A stretch of 64,000 nucleotides of DNA from JAAYUD01 sp041907665 (lineage in GTDB: Bacteria; Bacteroidota; Bacteroidia; Bacteroidales; Bacteroidaceae), in the NCBI GenBank assembly GCA_041907665.1, contig JAYRGW010000002.1:1-64000 (forward strand), read 5' to 3'. This document shows, one piece after another, positions 36,751 through 45,855 of the stretch (positions are counted from its first letter, which is position 1; each line of letters starts with the position of its first letter). The notes under the pieces were generated by a model. It made no database searches. It saw only the letters and a program-made list of their open reading frames with translations, and was not told where the DNA came from. Made by a program: the position numbers and the translations under genes.

Positions 36751-37479
36751 TCAATAACTTTTAACATGCCCCATTCCTGAAGTCGATATATTTTTCACAC
36801 TAGGATTTCCTTTATACTTAATATTCCCCAATCCATGAGATGTAGCGTCAATACTCTCTGATGCATAGCAATTAATATTACCTACGCCACGAGATTCTGC
36901 GGTTACATTTCTTGCAATTAACTCAAACGTATCTATATTACCTACACCGCGCGAACTCAGTCTCACTTTTTCTGCTTCACCACTAATGGTTGCATTTCCC
37001 ACTCCACGAGATTCTATATCAAGGTTCTCACATTTCAGTCTAGCAATCTTAACATTCCCAACACCGCGCGTTTCAACACTTAAGGTTTTTTGATTCAGTC
37101 CATTAATCGTAATATTACCTACACCACGAGATAATACAGATTTCAAAGAAGGCATTCCAATAACAATTGTCAGATGCTCTCCACTTTTTGAGCCATGGTG
37201 ATCTGATTCTTGTGCGATTTTCAGCACACGACCATCGACTGTCGCGGTTGTGGCGTTTACTAGACGTTCAGTGCCACTCAACTTGACATAATACTCTCCC
37301 GAGGTTTGGATAATTTCAATAGCACCTACCCCGCTATGCTCAATAGCATCAAAATTCCTCACACTAAATGAACGATCAGTTCCTTGATTTTCAGATACAG
37401 CCTTGTTCGATGCCGAACAACCTGTACACATGGTTAATGCCATGATCAACCATGCTACATTCTTTAAAATTGAATTCAT
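36751..37479 (-). CDS. GIN-domain (DUF2807) lipoprotein
   Basis: The 242-aa protein has a lipoprotein signal (MALTMCTGC as lipobox region) and one DUF2807 domain, a right-handed beta-helix. The repeats are unusually regular, recurring about every 20 residues with the cores RGVGNI, RGVGNV, RGVGNA, RGVGNI, RGVGNI, HGLGNI and SGMGHV. DUF2807 proteins are surface or periplasmic proteins of unknown function, often near sensors. No partner gene lies beside it here. A possible 29-aa membrane peptide gene lies directly upstream. Confidence 0.85.
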   Translation of the reverse strand: MNSILKNVAWLIMALTMCTGCSASNKAVSENQGTDRSFSVRNFDAIEHSGVGAIEIIQTSGEYYVKLSGTERLVNATTATVDGRVLKIAQESDHHGSKSGEHLTIVIGMPSLKSVLSRGVGNITINGLNQKTLSVETRGVGNVKIARLKCENLDIESRGVGNATISGEAEKVRLSSRGVGNIDTFELIARNVTAESRGVGNINCYASESIDATSHGLGNIKYKGNPSVKNISTSGMGHVKSY

Positions 37480-37523
37480 CTTTTAATATTATATTTATTA
37501 AATTCATTATCTCTATATTATGA

Positions 37524-37613
37524 TTAGTCATTCTCCTTAAACTTCTTATTGATGGCAAGCCCAGACACACCCAAGTCCACTACAATTAATACAATAACAA
37601 GAATATCTCCCAT
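37524..37613 (-). CDS. Possible 29-aa membrane peptide
   Basis: ATG at 37613 opens 29 codons to TAA at 37524. The product is one hydrophobic segment (MGDILVIVLIVVDLGVSGLA) with a charged tail (INKKFKEND). It lies 44 bp upstream of the GIN lipoprotein gene in the same direction. I see no strong ribosome site. The evidence is only the membrane-helix pattern and position, so this is tentative. Confidence 0.3.
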   Translation of the reverse strand: MGDILVIVLIVVDLGVSGLAINKKFKEND

Positions 37614-38008
37614 TCCATCGATATTTTACAGCCGTCCATAAACATCCTGTATGAAGCACCAATAGCAGACTAAAATATTCCCATTTCATCGATATTATTA
37701 GATTCTATGATGAAAGTCATGGCAACATTTGAAGGTTATCTATAAAAGGAAACACTTGCCTGTCCAAATTTCATATTACTTTATCCACTTATATCAAAGA
37801 ACTATTTCGAGATAGCCTCACATTAACAATACAAATCAATCAATAGCACATAATGACATTCTGAGGAATAGTCAAATCCAATCATGATTCCTTATTTTAT
37901 TATCTTTCTATATATAAGACGAAAGAAGTAGCTAAAACGTTACATGGTATAACCTACTTTTTTATACAAAAACATAAAAAAGTGGAATTTTATCAGATTT
38001 CTACTTAA

Positions 38009-38054
38009 TGACATGTACTGAATAAGTTTGTATCAACTTATTCAGTACATGTCA
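38009..38054. repeat. Perfect inverted repeat, 20-bp arms
   Basis: TGACATGTACTGAATAAGTT, six bases, then the exact reverse complement. There is no T run on either side, so it is not an ordinary intrinsic terminator. It could be a protein-binding site, an RNA hairpin or a small mobile repeat. Confidence 0.8.
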
Positions 38055-38114
38055 CAGTTAATACACAATACATCAAAAAGACTAAAGATACAGACATCCC
38101 TTATAAAACAAAAA

Positions 38115-38137
38115 GCATCAGAAAAATTTTCTGATGC
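38115..38137 (-). terminator. Terminator of glyS
   Basis: GCATCAGAAAA and TTTTCTGATGC form a near-perfect stem followed on the minus strand by TTTTTG. It lies 28 bp after the glyS stop codon. Confidence 0.8.
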
Positions 38138-38164
38138 CTTTTCGTTTTTATATTAATTACCCAA

Positions 38165-39706
38165 TTAAACAAGCTTTTTCAATAACGAAACAATACTTAC
38201 TTTATCGGCAATAATATTATTCAATTCAGCAATAGGGACTCTCTCTTGTTGCATCGTGTCGCGATTACGAAGAGTCACACAATTATCTTTCAACGTATCA
38301 TGATCAACAGTCACGCAATAAGGAGTACCAATTGCATCTTGACGACGATAACGTTTACCGATACTATCCTTTTCATCATATTGACAATTGAAATGAAATT
38401 TCAAGTCATCAACAATATGCTGCGCTACTTCTGGCAGACCATCTTTCTTTACTAATGGCAGAACGGCAAGTTTAACTGGAGCAAGTGCAGCAGGCAATTT
38501 TAAGACAACGCGTGTCTCGCCTTTCTCCAATTGCTCCTCCGTATACGAAGCACTTATCACGCTAAGGAACATACGATCCAAACCGATAGATGTTTCTACA
38601 CAATAGGGAGTATAAGATTCACCTAGTTCAGGATCATAGTATTTAATGCTTTTGCCACAATATTTTTCATGCTGGGAAAGGTCAAAATCTGTACGAGAAT
38701 GTATACCCTCAACTTCTTTGAAACCAAAAGGCATAAGGAATTCAATATCAGTTGCAGCATTAGCATAATGAGCCAACTTCTCATGATCATGGAAACGATA
38801 ATGATCGTCACCAAAGCCCAACGCTTTATGCCATTTTATACGGGTAGCTTTCCACATTTCGAACCATTTCATTTCTTCACCGGGACGGCAGAAGAACTCC
38901 ATCTCCATCTGCTCGAATTCTCTCATGCGAAAGATAAACTGACGAGCCACAATCTCATTACGAAAGGCTTTACCTATCTGAGCGATACCAAAAGGTATCT
39001 TCATACGACCGGTTTTCTGAACATTAAGAAAATTCACAAAAATACCTTGAGCCGTTTCAGGGCGAAGATATACTTTCATCGCACCATCGGCAGTAGAACC
39101 CATTTCAGTAGAGAACATCAAATTAAACTGACGAACATCCGTCCAATGATCTGTTCCTGATACGGGATCGACAATTTTCTCATCAACAATAATTTGCTTT
39201 AGATTCTCAAGATCATTATCGTTCATCGCTTTTTTATAACGCTCATGCAACGCATCACGTTTCTCCTGATGTTCAATAACGCGGGGATTAGTTGCCCGGA
39301 ATTTTTCTTCATCAAATGAGTCACCAAAACGTTTTGCCGCTTTGCTAACTTCTTTATTTATCTTGTCATCATATTTGGCTATCTGATCTTCGATAAGGAC
39401 ATCAGCACGATAGCGTTTTTTTGAATCTTTATTGTCTATCAAAGGATCGTTAAAGGCATCGACATGACCGGAAGCCTTCCATATAGTAGGATGCATAAAA
39501 ATTGCAGAATCTATACCGGTAACATTGCTATGCAACAATACCATACTGTCCCACCAATATTTCTTAATATTATTTTTCAACTCGGCGCCCATCTGACCAT
39601 AATCATAAACAGCAGCCAATCCATCGTAGATATCACTCGAGGGAAAAATAAATCCATACTCTTTACAATGCGATACCAATTTCTTAAAAACATCTTCCTG
39701 TGCCAT
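38165..39706 (-). CDS. glyS: Glycyl-tRNA synthetase (dimeric type)
   Basis: This class II synthetase charges tRNA-Gly. The 513-aa single-chain protein is the alpha2 type (as in eukaryotes, archaea and many bacteria), not the E. coli alpha2-beta2 type. Motifs: GFIFPSSDIYDG at the N-terminus, LRPETAQGIFVNF, FRNEIVARQFIFRMREFEQMEMEF written in part (motif 2) and VETSIGLDRMF (motif 3), then the C-terminal anticodon-binding domain (from about 410). Monocistronic, with a terminator after it and parC divergent from it. Confidence 0.96.
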   Translation of the reverse strand: MAQEDVFKKLVSHCKEYGFIFPSSDIYDGLAAVYDYGQMGAELKNNIKKYWWDSMVLLHSNVTGIDSAIFMHPTIWKASGHVDAFNDPLIDNKDSKKRYRADVLIEDQIAKYDDKINKEVSKAAKRFGDSFDEEKFRATNPRVIEHQEKRDALHERYKKAMNDNDLENLKQIIVDEKIVDPVSGTDHWTDVRQFNLMFSTEMGSTADGAMKVYLRPETAQGIFVNFLNVQKTGRMKIPFGIAQIGKAFRNEIVARQFIFRMREFEQMEMEFFCRPGEEMKWFEMWKATRIKWHKALGFGDDHYRFHDHEKLAHYANAATDIEFLMPFGFKEVEGIHSRTDFDLSQHEKYCGKSIKYYDPELGESYTPYCVETSIGLDRMFLSVISASYTEEQLEKGETRVVLKLPAALAPVKLAVLPLVKKDGLPEVAQHIVDDLKFHFNCQYDEKDSIGKRYRRQDAIGTPYCVTVDHDTLKDNCVTLRNRDTMQQERVPIAELNNIIADKVSIVSLLKKLV

Positions 39707-39819
39707 ATCTTTTTAGCTTTTATCAATTAGAACATCAAATTAAGCCAGTAATAAGTTTCAACTTTTCAACTCATTACCAAATATTCTGCAAAGTAAACGA
39801 TTTTTTTGAATTAAATTAG

Positions 39820-39827
39820 TATTTTTG
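39820..39827 (+). promoter_or_regulatory. -7 element of parC
   Basis: TATTTTTG fits the Bacteroides -7 box and places the transcription start about 60 bp before the parC ATG. No TTTG is seen at the standard distance. Confidence 0.4.
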
Positions 39828-39894
39828 CCATTACAACCTTAAAATTAAGGTAGAAAAATTAATTTGTTGATTGAAGATAGGGATTTTATACAAT

Positions 39895-42561
39895 ATGGAC
39901 GAAGAAGAAAAAGATAAGGAGAAAATAACAGAAGAAAAAGAGGAGCACATCAATTATCAACCTTCAGATTTGCATGACGACAATATCAAGCACCAACTTA
40001 CAGGAATGTATGAGAGCTGGTTTTTGGATTATGCGTCTTATGTTATTCTTGAAAGGGCTGTTCCCGACATTGACGATGGGCTAAAACCTGTGCAACGACG
40101 TATTCTACATTCAATGTGGAGAATGGATGATGGGCGATACAATAAAGTAGCAAACATCGTAGGACATACTATGCAATTCCACCCCCATGGTGATGCTTCT
40201 ATTGGCGACGCACTCGTTCAATTGGGACAAAAGGATCTATTGATCGACCACCAAGGGAACTGGGGTAATATCCTTACCGGCGACAGAGCTGCTGCTCCTC
40301 GTTATATTGAAGCTCGATTATCAAAATTTGCACTAGACGTAGTATTTAATCCCAAAACTACAGATTGGAAACTATCGTATGACGGACGAAACAAAGAGCC
40401 GATATCACTGCCTGTCAAGTTTCCTTTATTGCTAGAGCAAGGAGTCGAAGGTATTGCTGTAGGACTTTCTTCGAAGATCCTTCCCCACAACTTTAATGAA
40501 TTATGCGATGCCTGCGTAAGCTATTTGCATAATGAAGAATTTCAACTTTTCCCCGACTTCCAGACAGGTGGTGCTATAGATGTATCTAAATACAATGACG
40601 GAATGAGAGGAGGCTCGGTCAAGGTAAGAGCAAAAATAGGTAAACTTGACAATAAAACGCTAGTCATTTCCGAAATTCCATACGGTTGTACTACGACCTC
40701 GGTCATCGATTCTATCTTGAAAGCTGTAGACAAGGGGAAGATTAAGGTTCGTAAGGTTGATGACAATACAGCTGCCAATGTCGAGATATTAGTTCATCTC
40801 ACTCCAGGAACTTCGTCAGACAAAACTATCGACGCACTATATGCTTTTACCGATTGCGAAATAAGCATATCACCAAATTGTTGCGTCATTGATAGCAAAC
40901 GCCCCTATTTTCTTACCGTAAGTGATATTCTAAAGAAATCTACTGATACCACGCTTGATCTCTTACGCAAGGAACTTCAAATACAACGTTCAGAAATACT
41001 CGAATCACTCCATTTTGCTTCTTTAGAGAAAATATTTATTGAAGAACGAATATACAAAGACAAAGAATTTGAGCAAGCCAAGACAATGGATGTGGCTTGT
41101 GAGCACATTGACTATCGCCTGACTCCATATTATCAGCAAATGATTCGTGAAGTAACCAAAGACGATATTCTGAAGTTGATGGAAATAAAAATGGCTCGAA
41201 TACTCAAGTTCAACAGTGATAAAGCAGAAGAGAATATCGCTCGGCTAAATGCCGAATTAGCTGAAGTTGACAAATATCTTGCCAATATTGTAGAATATAC
41301 GTGCGATTGGTTCGAGAAATTAAAGAAGAAATATGGCAAATTCTTTCCTCGGCGAACAGAACTGCGCAATTTCGATGTCATTGAAGCAGCAAAAGTCGTC
41401 GAAGCCAATGAGAAGCTATACGTCAATCGTGAAGAAGGTTTTATCGGCACCTCACTCAAAAAAGATGAATTCGTTGCTAACTGTTCGGATATAGACGATG
41501 TCATCATTTTCTTTAAAGATGGACGCTATATTGTAACTTCTGTTGCCGATAAGAAATTTGTGGGTAAGAATATACTATACGTCAATATCTTTAAGAAAAA
41601 TGATATACGAACCATCTACAATATGGTATATCGAGATGGGAAACAAGGGAACCTCTTTATCAAACGGTTCAATGTAACAGCTATCATTCATGACAAAGAA
41701 TATGTTATTACCCAAGGCAATCCGGAGTCGCGCATCATTTATTTCACTGCTAATCCGAATGGGGAAGCCGAAATTATCAGAATAGCCCTAAAGCCTGGAT
41801 GTGGTGCACGCAAATTGATATTCGAACGAGACTTTAGTGAAATCAGCATAAAAGGCAAAAGCGCCAGAGGGGTCACGTTGACGAAATATCCGGTTCTAAG
41901 AGTATCGCTCAAATCGCATGGCATCTCGACCCTTGGTGGACGAAAAGTCTGGTTCGATAGAGATGTGCTTCGATTAAACTACGACGAACGTGGAAAATAC
42001 TTAGGTGAATTCCAGGCAGAAGATCAGATATTAGTAGTTCTTAATGACGGCACTTACTATACAACAGACTTTGAGTTGAGCAATCATTACGAAGACAATG
42101 TGGTTGTCCTTGAGAAATTCGATTCAGAAAAGATATGGACGGCTGTACTATATGACGCAGATCAACAAAATTATCCGTATTTGAAGCGTTTTCACTTTGA
42201 AGCTTCTTCGAAGAAACAAAACTATTTAGGCGAAAACCAAAAGAGTTTGCCCGTAATCCTTTCTTCTCAGGTTTATCCGCGTATAAAAGTTACATTTGGA
42301 GGAGGCGATGATTTTCGTGCGCCTCTTGAGATTGAAGCTGCTGATTTTATAGGAATAAAAGGTATCAAAGCCAAAGGCAAAAGACTTACTACATTCACAA
42401 TTGCAGAAATTAATGAATTGGAGCCAATTCGTCAACCCGAAATTATAGAAGAAGAGAATGAGGAAGAGGAAGAATTACCGGATGAAGAAGAAAACTCAGA
42501 TGACGATAAAAGCGACAATGACATTATAGACGAATTGACCGGACAAGGTAAACTCTTTTAA
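39895..42561 (+). CDS. parC: DNA topoisomerase IV subunit A
   Basis: It cuts and rejoins DNA to decatenate chromosomes together with ParE. The 888-aa protein has the DNA-cleavage core with YVILERAVPDIDDGLKPVQRR and the catalytic Tyr in AAAPRYIEARLS. A C-terminal beta-propeller region follows that lacks a recognisable GyrA box, which favours ParC over GyrA. The tail is strongly acidic. The start is ATG 39895; an upstream TTG in frame adds eight residues without support. It heads a probable operon with the DUF3316 and S41 genes. Confidence 0.92.
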   Translation: MDEEEKDKEKITEEKEEHINYQPSDLHDDNIKHQLTGMYESWFLDYASYVILERAVPDIDDGLKPVQRRILHSMWRMDDGRYNKVANIVGHTMQFHPHGDASIGDALVQLGQKDLLIDHQGNWGNILTGDRAAAPRYIEARLSKFALDVVFNPKTTDWKLSYDGRNKEPISLPVKFPLLLEQGVEGIAVGLSSKILPHNFNELCDACVSYLHNEEFQLFPDFQTGGAIDVSKYNDGMRGGSVKVRAKIGKLDNKTLVISEIPYGCTTTSVIDSILKAVDKGKIKVRKVDDNTAANVEILVHLTPGTSSDKTIDALYAFTDCEISISPNCCVIDSKRPYFLTVSDILKKSTDTTLDLLRKELQIQRSEILESLHFASLEKIFIEERIYKDKEFEQAKTMDVACEHIDYRLTPYYQQMIREVTKDDILKLMEIKMARILKFNSDKAEENIARLNAELAEVDKYLANIVEYTCDWFEKLKKKYGKFFPRRTELRNFDVIEAAKVVEANEKLYVNREEGFIGTSLKKDEFVANCSDIDDVIIFFKDGRYIVTSVADKKFVGKNILYVNIFKKNDIRTIYNMVYRDGKQGNLFIKRFNVTAIIHDKEYVITQGNPESRIIYFTANPNGEAEIIRIALKPGCGARKLIFERDFSEISIKGKSARGVTLTKYPVLRVSLKSHGISTLGGRKVWFDRDVLRLNYDERGKYLGEFQAEDQILVVLNDGTYYTTDFELSNHYEDNVVVLEKFDSEKIWTAVLYDADQQNYPYLKRFHFEASSKKQNYLGENQKSLPVILSSQVYPRIKVTFGGGDDFRAPLEIEAADFIGIKGIKAKGKRLTTFTIAEINELEPIRQPEIIEEENEEEEELPDEEENSDDDKSDNDIIDELTGQGKLF

Positions 42562-42575
42562 TAAACCAAAGGTTA

Positions 42576-43436
42576 ATGAAGCATGACATATATCGAACAC
42601 TCATTTTCTGTATAGAATTGCTTTTGCCAACAGTTCTTTCAGCACAGAAGTTAGATTCGTTAAGAACTAACCAATTGACAGTTCGTTGTGTACAATATGG
42701 TATAGGATATTCTAATATTCTAGACACATATCTTTCGACTCAAGAATATAAAGGCATCGACTTCCGAACATCAAGAGAGACGATGCGTATGACTAATATA
42801 GGAAAAGGGAATGTATCACTGCAAAACTTTTTGCAAGCAAACTTCTCGTTCGGCAAAAATAGAGTAGACAACAATAACACTTTAGCGGGAATGGTCAACT
42901 GGAACTACGGATTACATTACCAATTCAAGCTATCCGATAATTTCAAACTACTTGCCGGCGGACTCGGAGATACTAACTTGGGGTTCATCTACAATTTGCG
43001 AAACTCCAACAATCCTGCTTCATTAAGGGCTTACATCAATCTCGATGCTTCGGCAATGGCAATATGGCGCTTTCATGTCAAAAAGAAAATACTTATATTA
43101 CGCTACCAACTTAATACACCTATATTGGGGGTAATGTTCTCCCCTGAAATGGGAGAATCTTATTATGAAATATTTTCTTTGGGGCATTACAGCGGAACGA
43201 TAAAACTGACTTCGATACACCAGCAACCTTCATTACGACAATTTCTATCCTTGGATATTCCAATCGGCCAACAGCAAATACGCCTCACCTACCTTGGCGA
43301 CCTACAACAATCACATATCAACAACATCAAAACACATAGCTATTCACATGTCTTCATGATAGGTTTTGTTAAGCGAATATACAAGCTAAGCAACAAAGAT
43401 CTCCAAAAAATCCCAGCATCCATACAAGCATATTAA
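42576..43436 (+). CDS. DUF3316-like secreted or outer-membrane protein
   Basis: The 286-aa product has a signal peptide (cleavage near VLSAQ) and alternating beta-strand-like segments through the rest, suggesting a small beta-barrel or beta-sandwich. The overall pattern fits the Bacteroidetes-specific DUF3316 family; the function is unknown. It follows parC by 14 bp and precedes the S41 lipoprotein gene by 9 bp, so all three are probably co-transcribed. Confidence 0.6.
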   Translation: MKHDIYRTLIFCIELLLPTVLSAQKLDSLRTNQLTVRCVQYGIGYSNILDTYLSTQEYKGIDFRTSRETMRMTNIGKGNVSLQNFLQANFSFGKNRVDNNNTLAGMVNWNYGLHYQFKLSDNFKLLAGGLGDTNLGFIYNLRNSNNPASLRAYINLDASAMAIWRFHVKKKILILRYQLNTPILGVMFSPEMGESYYEIFSLGHYSGTIKLTSIHQQPSLRQFLSLDIPIGQQQIRLTYLGDLQQSHINNIKTHSYSHVFMIGFVKRIYKLSNKDLQKIPASIQAY

Positions 43437-43445
43437 TTCAATAAG

Positions 43446-44450
43446 ATGAAAAAGAAATCTTTCTACATTATACTATTAATAGTGTTAACACTGATCTGCG
43501 GCAGTTGCGTAAGTGAGAAGCAATACAGTGATACTCCTGAAGGAAATTTTGAACAGCTTTGGAAAATAATGGACCAAAAGTATTGCTTCTTCGATTACAA
43601 AAAAATTGATTGGGATTCAGTACATAATGTATATAGCAAATACATTACCTCTGACATGGATGACAATGCCCTTTTCGAAGTACTTGGCAATATGCTGGGA
43701 ACCCTTAAAGATGGGCATGTAAATCTCTATAGTACAGGCAACACAGCTAGATACTGGAGTTGGTATGAAGATTATCCGGAAAATTTTGATGAAAATATAA
43801 AAGACCGTTATCTTGGCACAGATTATCATATAGCCGGTGGTCTAAAATACAAAATACTCTCAGACAACATCGGATATATCTATTATGGGGATTTCTCAGA
43901 ATCGGTCAGTAACGGTATTATCAATGATATGTTATCTTATCTGGCTATTTGCAATGGCATTATCATCGATGTACGTAATAATGGTGGAGGACTGATGACA
44001 AACTCTTCTACCCTAGCCTCTCACTTTACTGATAAAAAGGTGCTGACGGGTTATGTCCAACATAAAACAGGAAACGGCCATAACGATTTTTCCAAACCAT
44101 ACGCTATTTATCTTGATCCTTCTGATGGCATAAGATGGCAAAAGAAAGTTATAATACTCACCAATCGTCATTGCTTCAGTGCCACAAACGACTTTGTCAA
44201 CAACATGCACTGTTTACCTCTTGTCACTATATTAGGAGACAAAACAGGAGGAGGTGGCGGTATGCCTTTCAGTTCTGAACTTCCAAATGGCTGGGCTGTC
44301 CGTTATTCAGCAAGCCCATACTACGATAAAAGTATGAATCAAATAGAGTTTGGTATAGATCCCGATATTTATGTAAGCCTCAGCGCCGAAGATGCCTCAC
44401 AAGGCAAAGATACACTTATCGAAACAGCACGCAATTTACTCAATAGATAA
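43446..44450 (+). CDS. S41-family peptidase-like lipoprotein
   Basis: The 334-aa protein has a lipoprotein signal (TLICGSC) and an S41/TSPc domain of the tricorn/C-terminal-processing type. Recognisable elements are the N-terminal helical part LWKIMDQKYCFFDYKKIDW, then LKDGHVNLYS, the IIIDVRNNGGG strand-loop, the catalytic Ser region TNRHCFSATNDF and the Lys-containing GDKTGGGGGMPF. No clear PDZ domain is seen. Anchored in the envelope, it is likely a protease or peptide-binding relative. It ends 80 bp before the tRNA-Leu gene. Confidence 0.85.
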   Translation: MKKKSFYIILLIVLTLICGSCVSEKQYSDTPEGNFEQLWKIMDQKYCFFDYKKIDWDSVHNVYSKYITSDMDDNALFEVLGNMLGTLKDGHVNLYSTGNTARYWSWYEDYPENFDENIKDRYLGTDYHIAGGLKYKILSDNIGYIYYGDFSESVSNGIINDMLSYLAICNGIIIDVRNNGGGLMTNSSTLASHFTDKKVLTGYVQHKTGNGHNDFSKPYAIYLDPSDGIRWQKKVIILTNRHCFSATNDFVNNMHCLPLVTILGDKTGGGGGMPFSSELPNGWAVRYSASPYYDKSMNQIEFGIDPDIYVSLSAEDASQGKDTLIETARNLLNR

Positions 44451-44477
44451 TGGCACGACGAATATTTCCAAATTCCT

Positions 44478-44508
44478 TTTGTTCATTTCAATATATTTAC
44501 TACCTTTG
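44478..44508 (+). promoter_or_regulatory. Promoter of tRNA-Leu
   Basis: TTTG (44478-44481), 19 bp, TACCTTTG (44501-44508), a perfect match to the Bacteroides consensus. Transcription would start near 44515. Confidence 0.75.
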
Positions 44509-44529
44509 CAGCGGTCAAAATACCAGTTT

Positions 44530-44611
44530 GCGGCTATGGCGTAATTGGTAGCCGCGCCAGACTTAGGATCTGGTGTCGTGAGACGTGTAGGTTCGAGTCC
44601 TATTAGCCGCA
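44530..44611 (+). tRNA. tRNA-Leu (anticodon TAG)
   Basis: The acceptor stem GCGGCTA pairs with TAGCCGC and is followed by discriminator A; CCA is not encoded. The anticodon stem is CCAGA/TCTGG with loop CTTAGGA, giving anticodon TAG, which reads CUA leucine codons. A long variable arm (GTGTCGTGAGACG) marks a class II tRNA, and the T-loop is GTTCGAGTCC. Confidence 0.95.
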
Positions 44612-44660
44612 CAAACAAAAAGCTAATAATCTATTAATTAGATTATTAGCTTTTTGTTTG
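44612..44660 (+). terminator. Terminator of tRNA-Leu
   Basis: Perfect 22-bp arms (AAAAAGCTAATAATCTA with extensions, and its complement) enclose a five-base loop directly after the tRNA. The T-rich distal arm fits an intrinsic terminator. Confidence 0.85.
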
Positions 44661-44782
44661 AACATTACTGGCGTGATATACGAACGTTTACAATTTATAT
44701 GGGGTTACCGTAAGTAGGCTCAAAATAGATGGAGTACGCTCGTCTATGTATGAATCAGCCCCTCAACTATCTGTAGCCCACT

Positions 44783-44939
44783 GTTTAGATCGAGTCTAAA
44801 TAGACCCCTACCGGAAATAACGTTCCTACAATGTGCTCTTAGCCCGATTTCAAGACCTATTTTCGCTGGCGTTGTATATGGTGCATCATTAATATGCTGT
44901 GTGATAGTGCATAATGGTGTCATACTGAAGTGACAAAGG
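44783..44939 (-). repeat. 157-bp repeat block, copy B
   Basis: Inverted counterpart of 22839-22995, same length, about 89% identical by hand alignment. A small open frame runs over it, but the substitution pattern between copies does not look coding. Confidence 0.85.
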
Positions 44940-45255
44940 TTGGAAATAGAGTTGCATTGCAGAAAAAAAGAATCGATAAATAGTCGCATATATGTTGTCT
45001 TATTTCCATGTAAATAATTAGAATGCTACCCCATTTCAGCAAAAGAAAGCAACGATAAAATGCTTTGAATACAATCATTTTTCATAACAGATCCCAAAGT
45101 GAACATTCTCCGATATTCTGATACTTTCTTATCCAAACCTAAGCTACAGACCATTGTAGACCACTCTTTTTGATATTGTTTCATCGCTCGAATGTAACTC
45201 GAATCAGAGCTACGACATAGGCATACTGTATGTAATTCGTTGATAAACAGGGAGA

Positions 45256-45317
45256 AATTCATAAGGACGAAACTAAAAGTTTGTAACTAGAAACATTTAT
45301 TTTCGTCCTTATGAATT
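45256..45317. repeat. 62-bp hairpin, copy B
   Basis: Exact reverse complement of 23325-23386: the arms are the same and the loop is inverted. Flanking similarity to island A extends about 25 bp on one side and at least 20 bp on the other. Confidence 0.9.
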
Positions 45318-45754
45318 TTTATGTTCGTCGTTATCATTTTTGGGAAACACAGTGTCGATTCCGCGCATTTGAAAGTATCACTTCGGTATGGTTAAAATAG
45401 TATCGGTTTTGTTCTCCATGTTCACTTCTGAAAACGGGGTATAAAAAAGAATTCTCGCACGCCAACTTTCAGCACCCCCTTGTATCGCCCATTATCAGGG
45501 CCCAATTGAGAGAAATCATAACACATTGATTCTCTGCGAGAAGACATGCTTTTCGTGTCCCTTTTTGACGTCATGTATGCGTATAAGTCTGATATACAGT
45601 CAGTAACGGTGACAGAAACGTTTTCGTAACTAAAATAGAAAAAACGATGTTTTACATATCTACACGAGGTATCTTTAAGTATCAGTAAGAACCGACGACT
45701 TCAACAAATCTGTATTGTCTTTGTCCTTCCAAAACGTCATATGCTCCTAAAAAT

Positions 45755-45818
45755 GTTGTCGTATGTTAGTTTTTCCGAAAACTTAAGGACGTCACCGGAA
45801 AAACTAACATACGACAAC
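45755..45818. repeat. Hairpin with 23-bp perfect arms
   Basis: GTTGTCGTATGTTAG...TTTCCG and its exact complement enclose AAAACTTAAGGACGTCAC. The left arm and loop (in opposite orientation) recur at 22681-22718 in island A, where the right arm is degraded. Confidence 0.85.
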
Positions 45819-45855
45819 GGCGGCTGTACACTTGTTTTGCCTTGCAAAAAATCAA

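Larger units (their letters stand above)
37614..38164. other. Gene-free stretch between the GIN lipoprotein and glyS
   Basis: About 550 bp without a credible gene. It holds two copies of a CCCATTCCATCGATATT-like word (37610 and 37678), a 20-bp-arm perfect palindrome (38009-38054) and the glyS terminator. I see nothing else in it. Confidence 0.6.

Noticed and set aside
39895..42561. Assignment as gyrA
   Set aside because: No GyrA box is seen in the C-terminal region, so topoisomerase IV subunit A fits better.
44744..44989. 81-codon open frame on the minus strand across the 157-bp repeat block
   Set aside because: The island A copy is open in the same frame over the block, but about 15 of the 17 differences fall at codon positions 1 or 2 and only two at position 3. 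This is the reverse of what coding constraint gives.
45026..45262. 78-codon minus-strand open frame in island B
   Set aside because: It ends inside the conserved 62-bp hairpin and has no counterpart in island A, so it is probably chance.
45256..45317. Invertible promoter of the Mpi type
   Set aside because: The arms lack the known Mpi-type core and no invertase gene is in the window. The loop has no TAnnTTTG box either.
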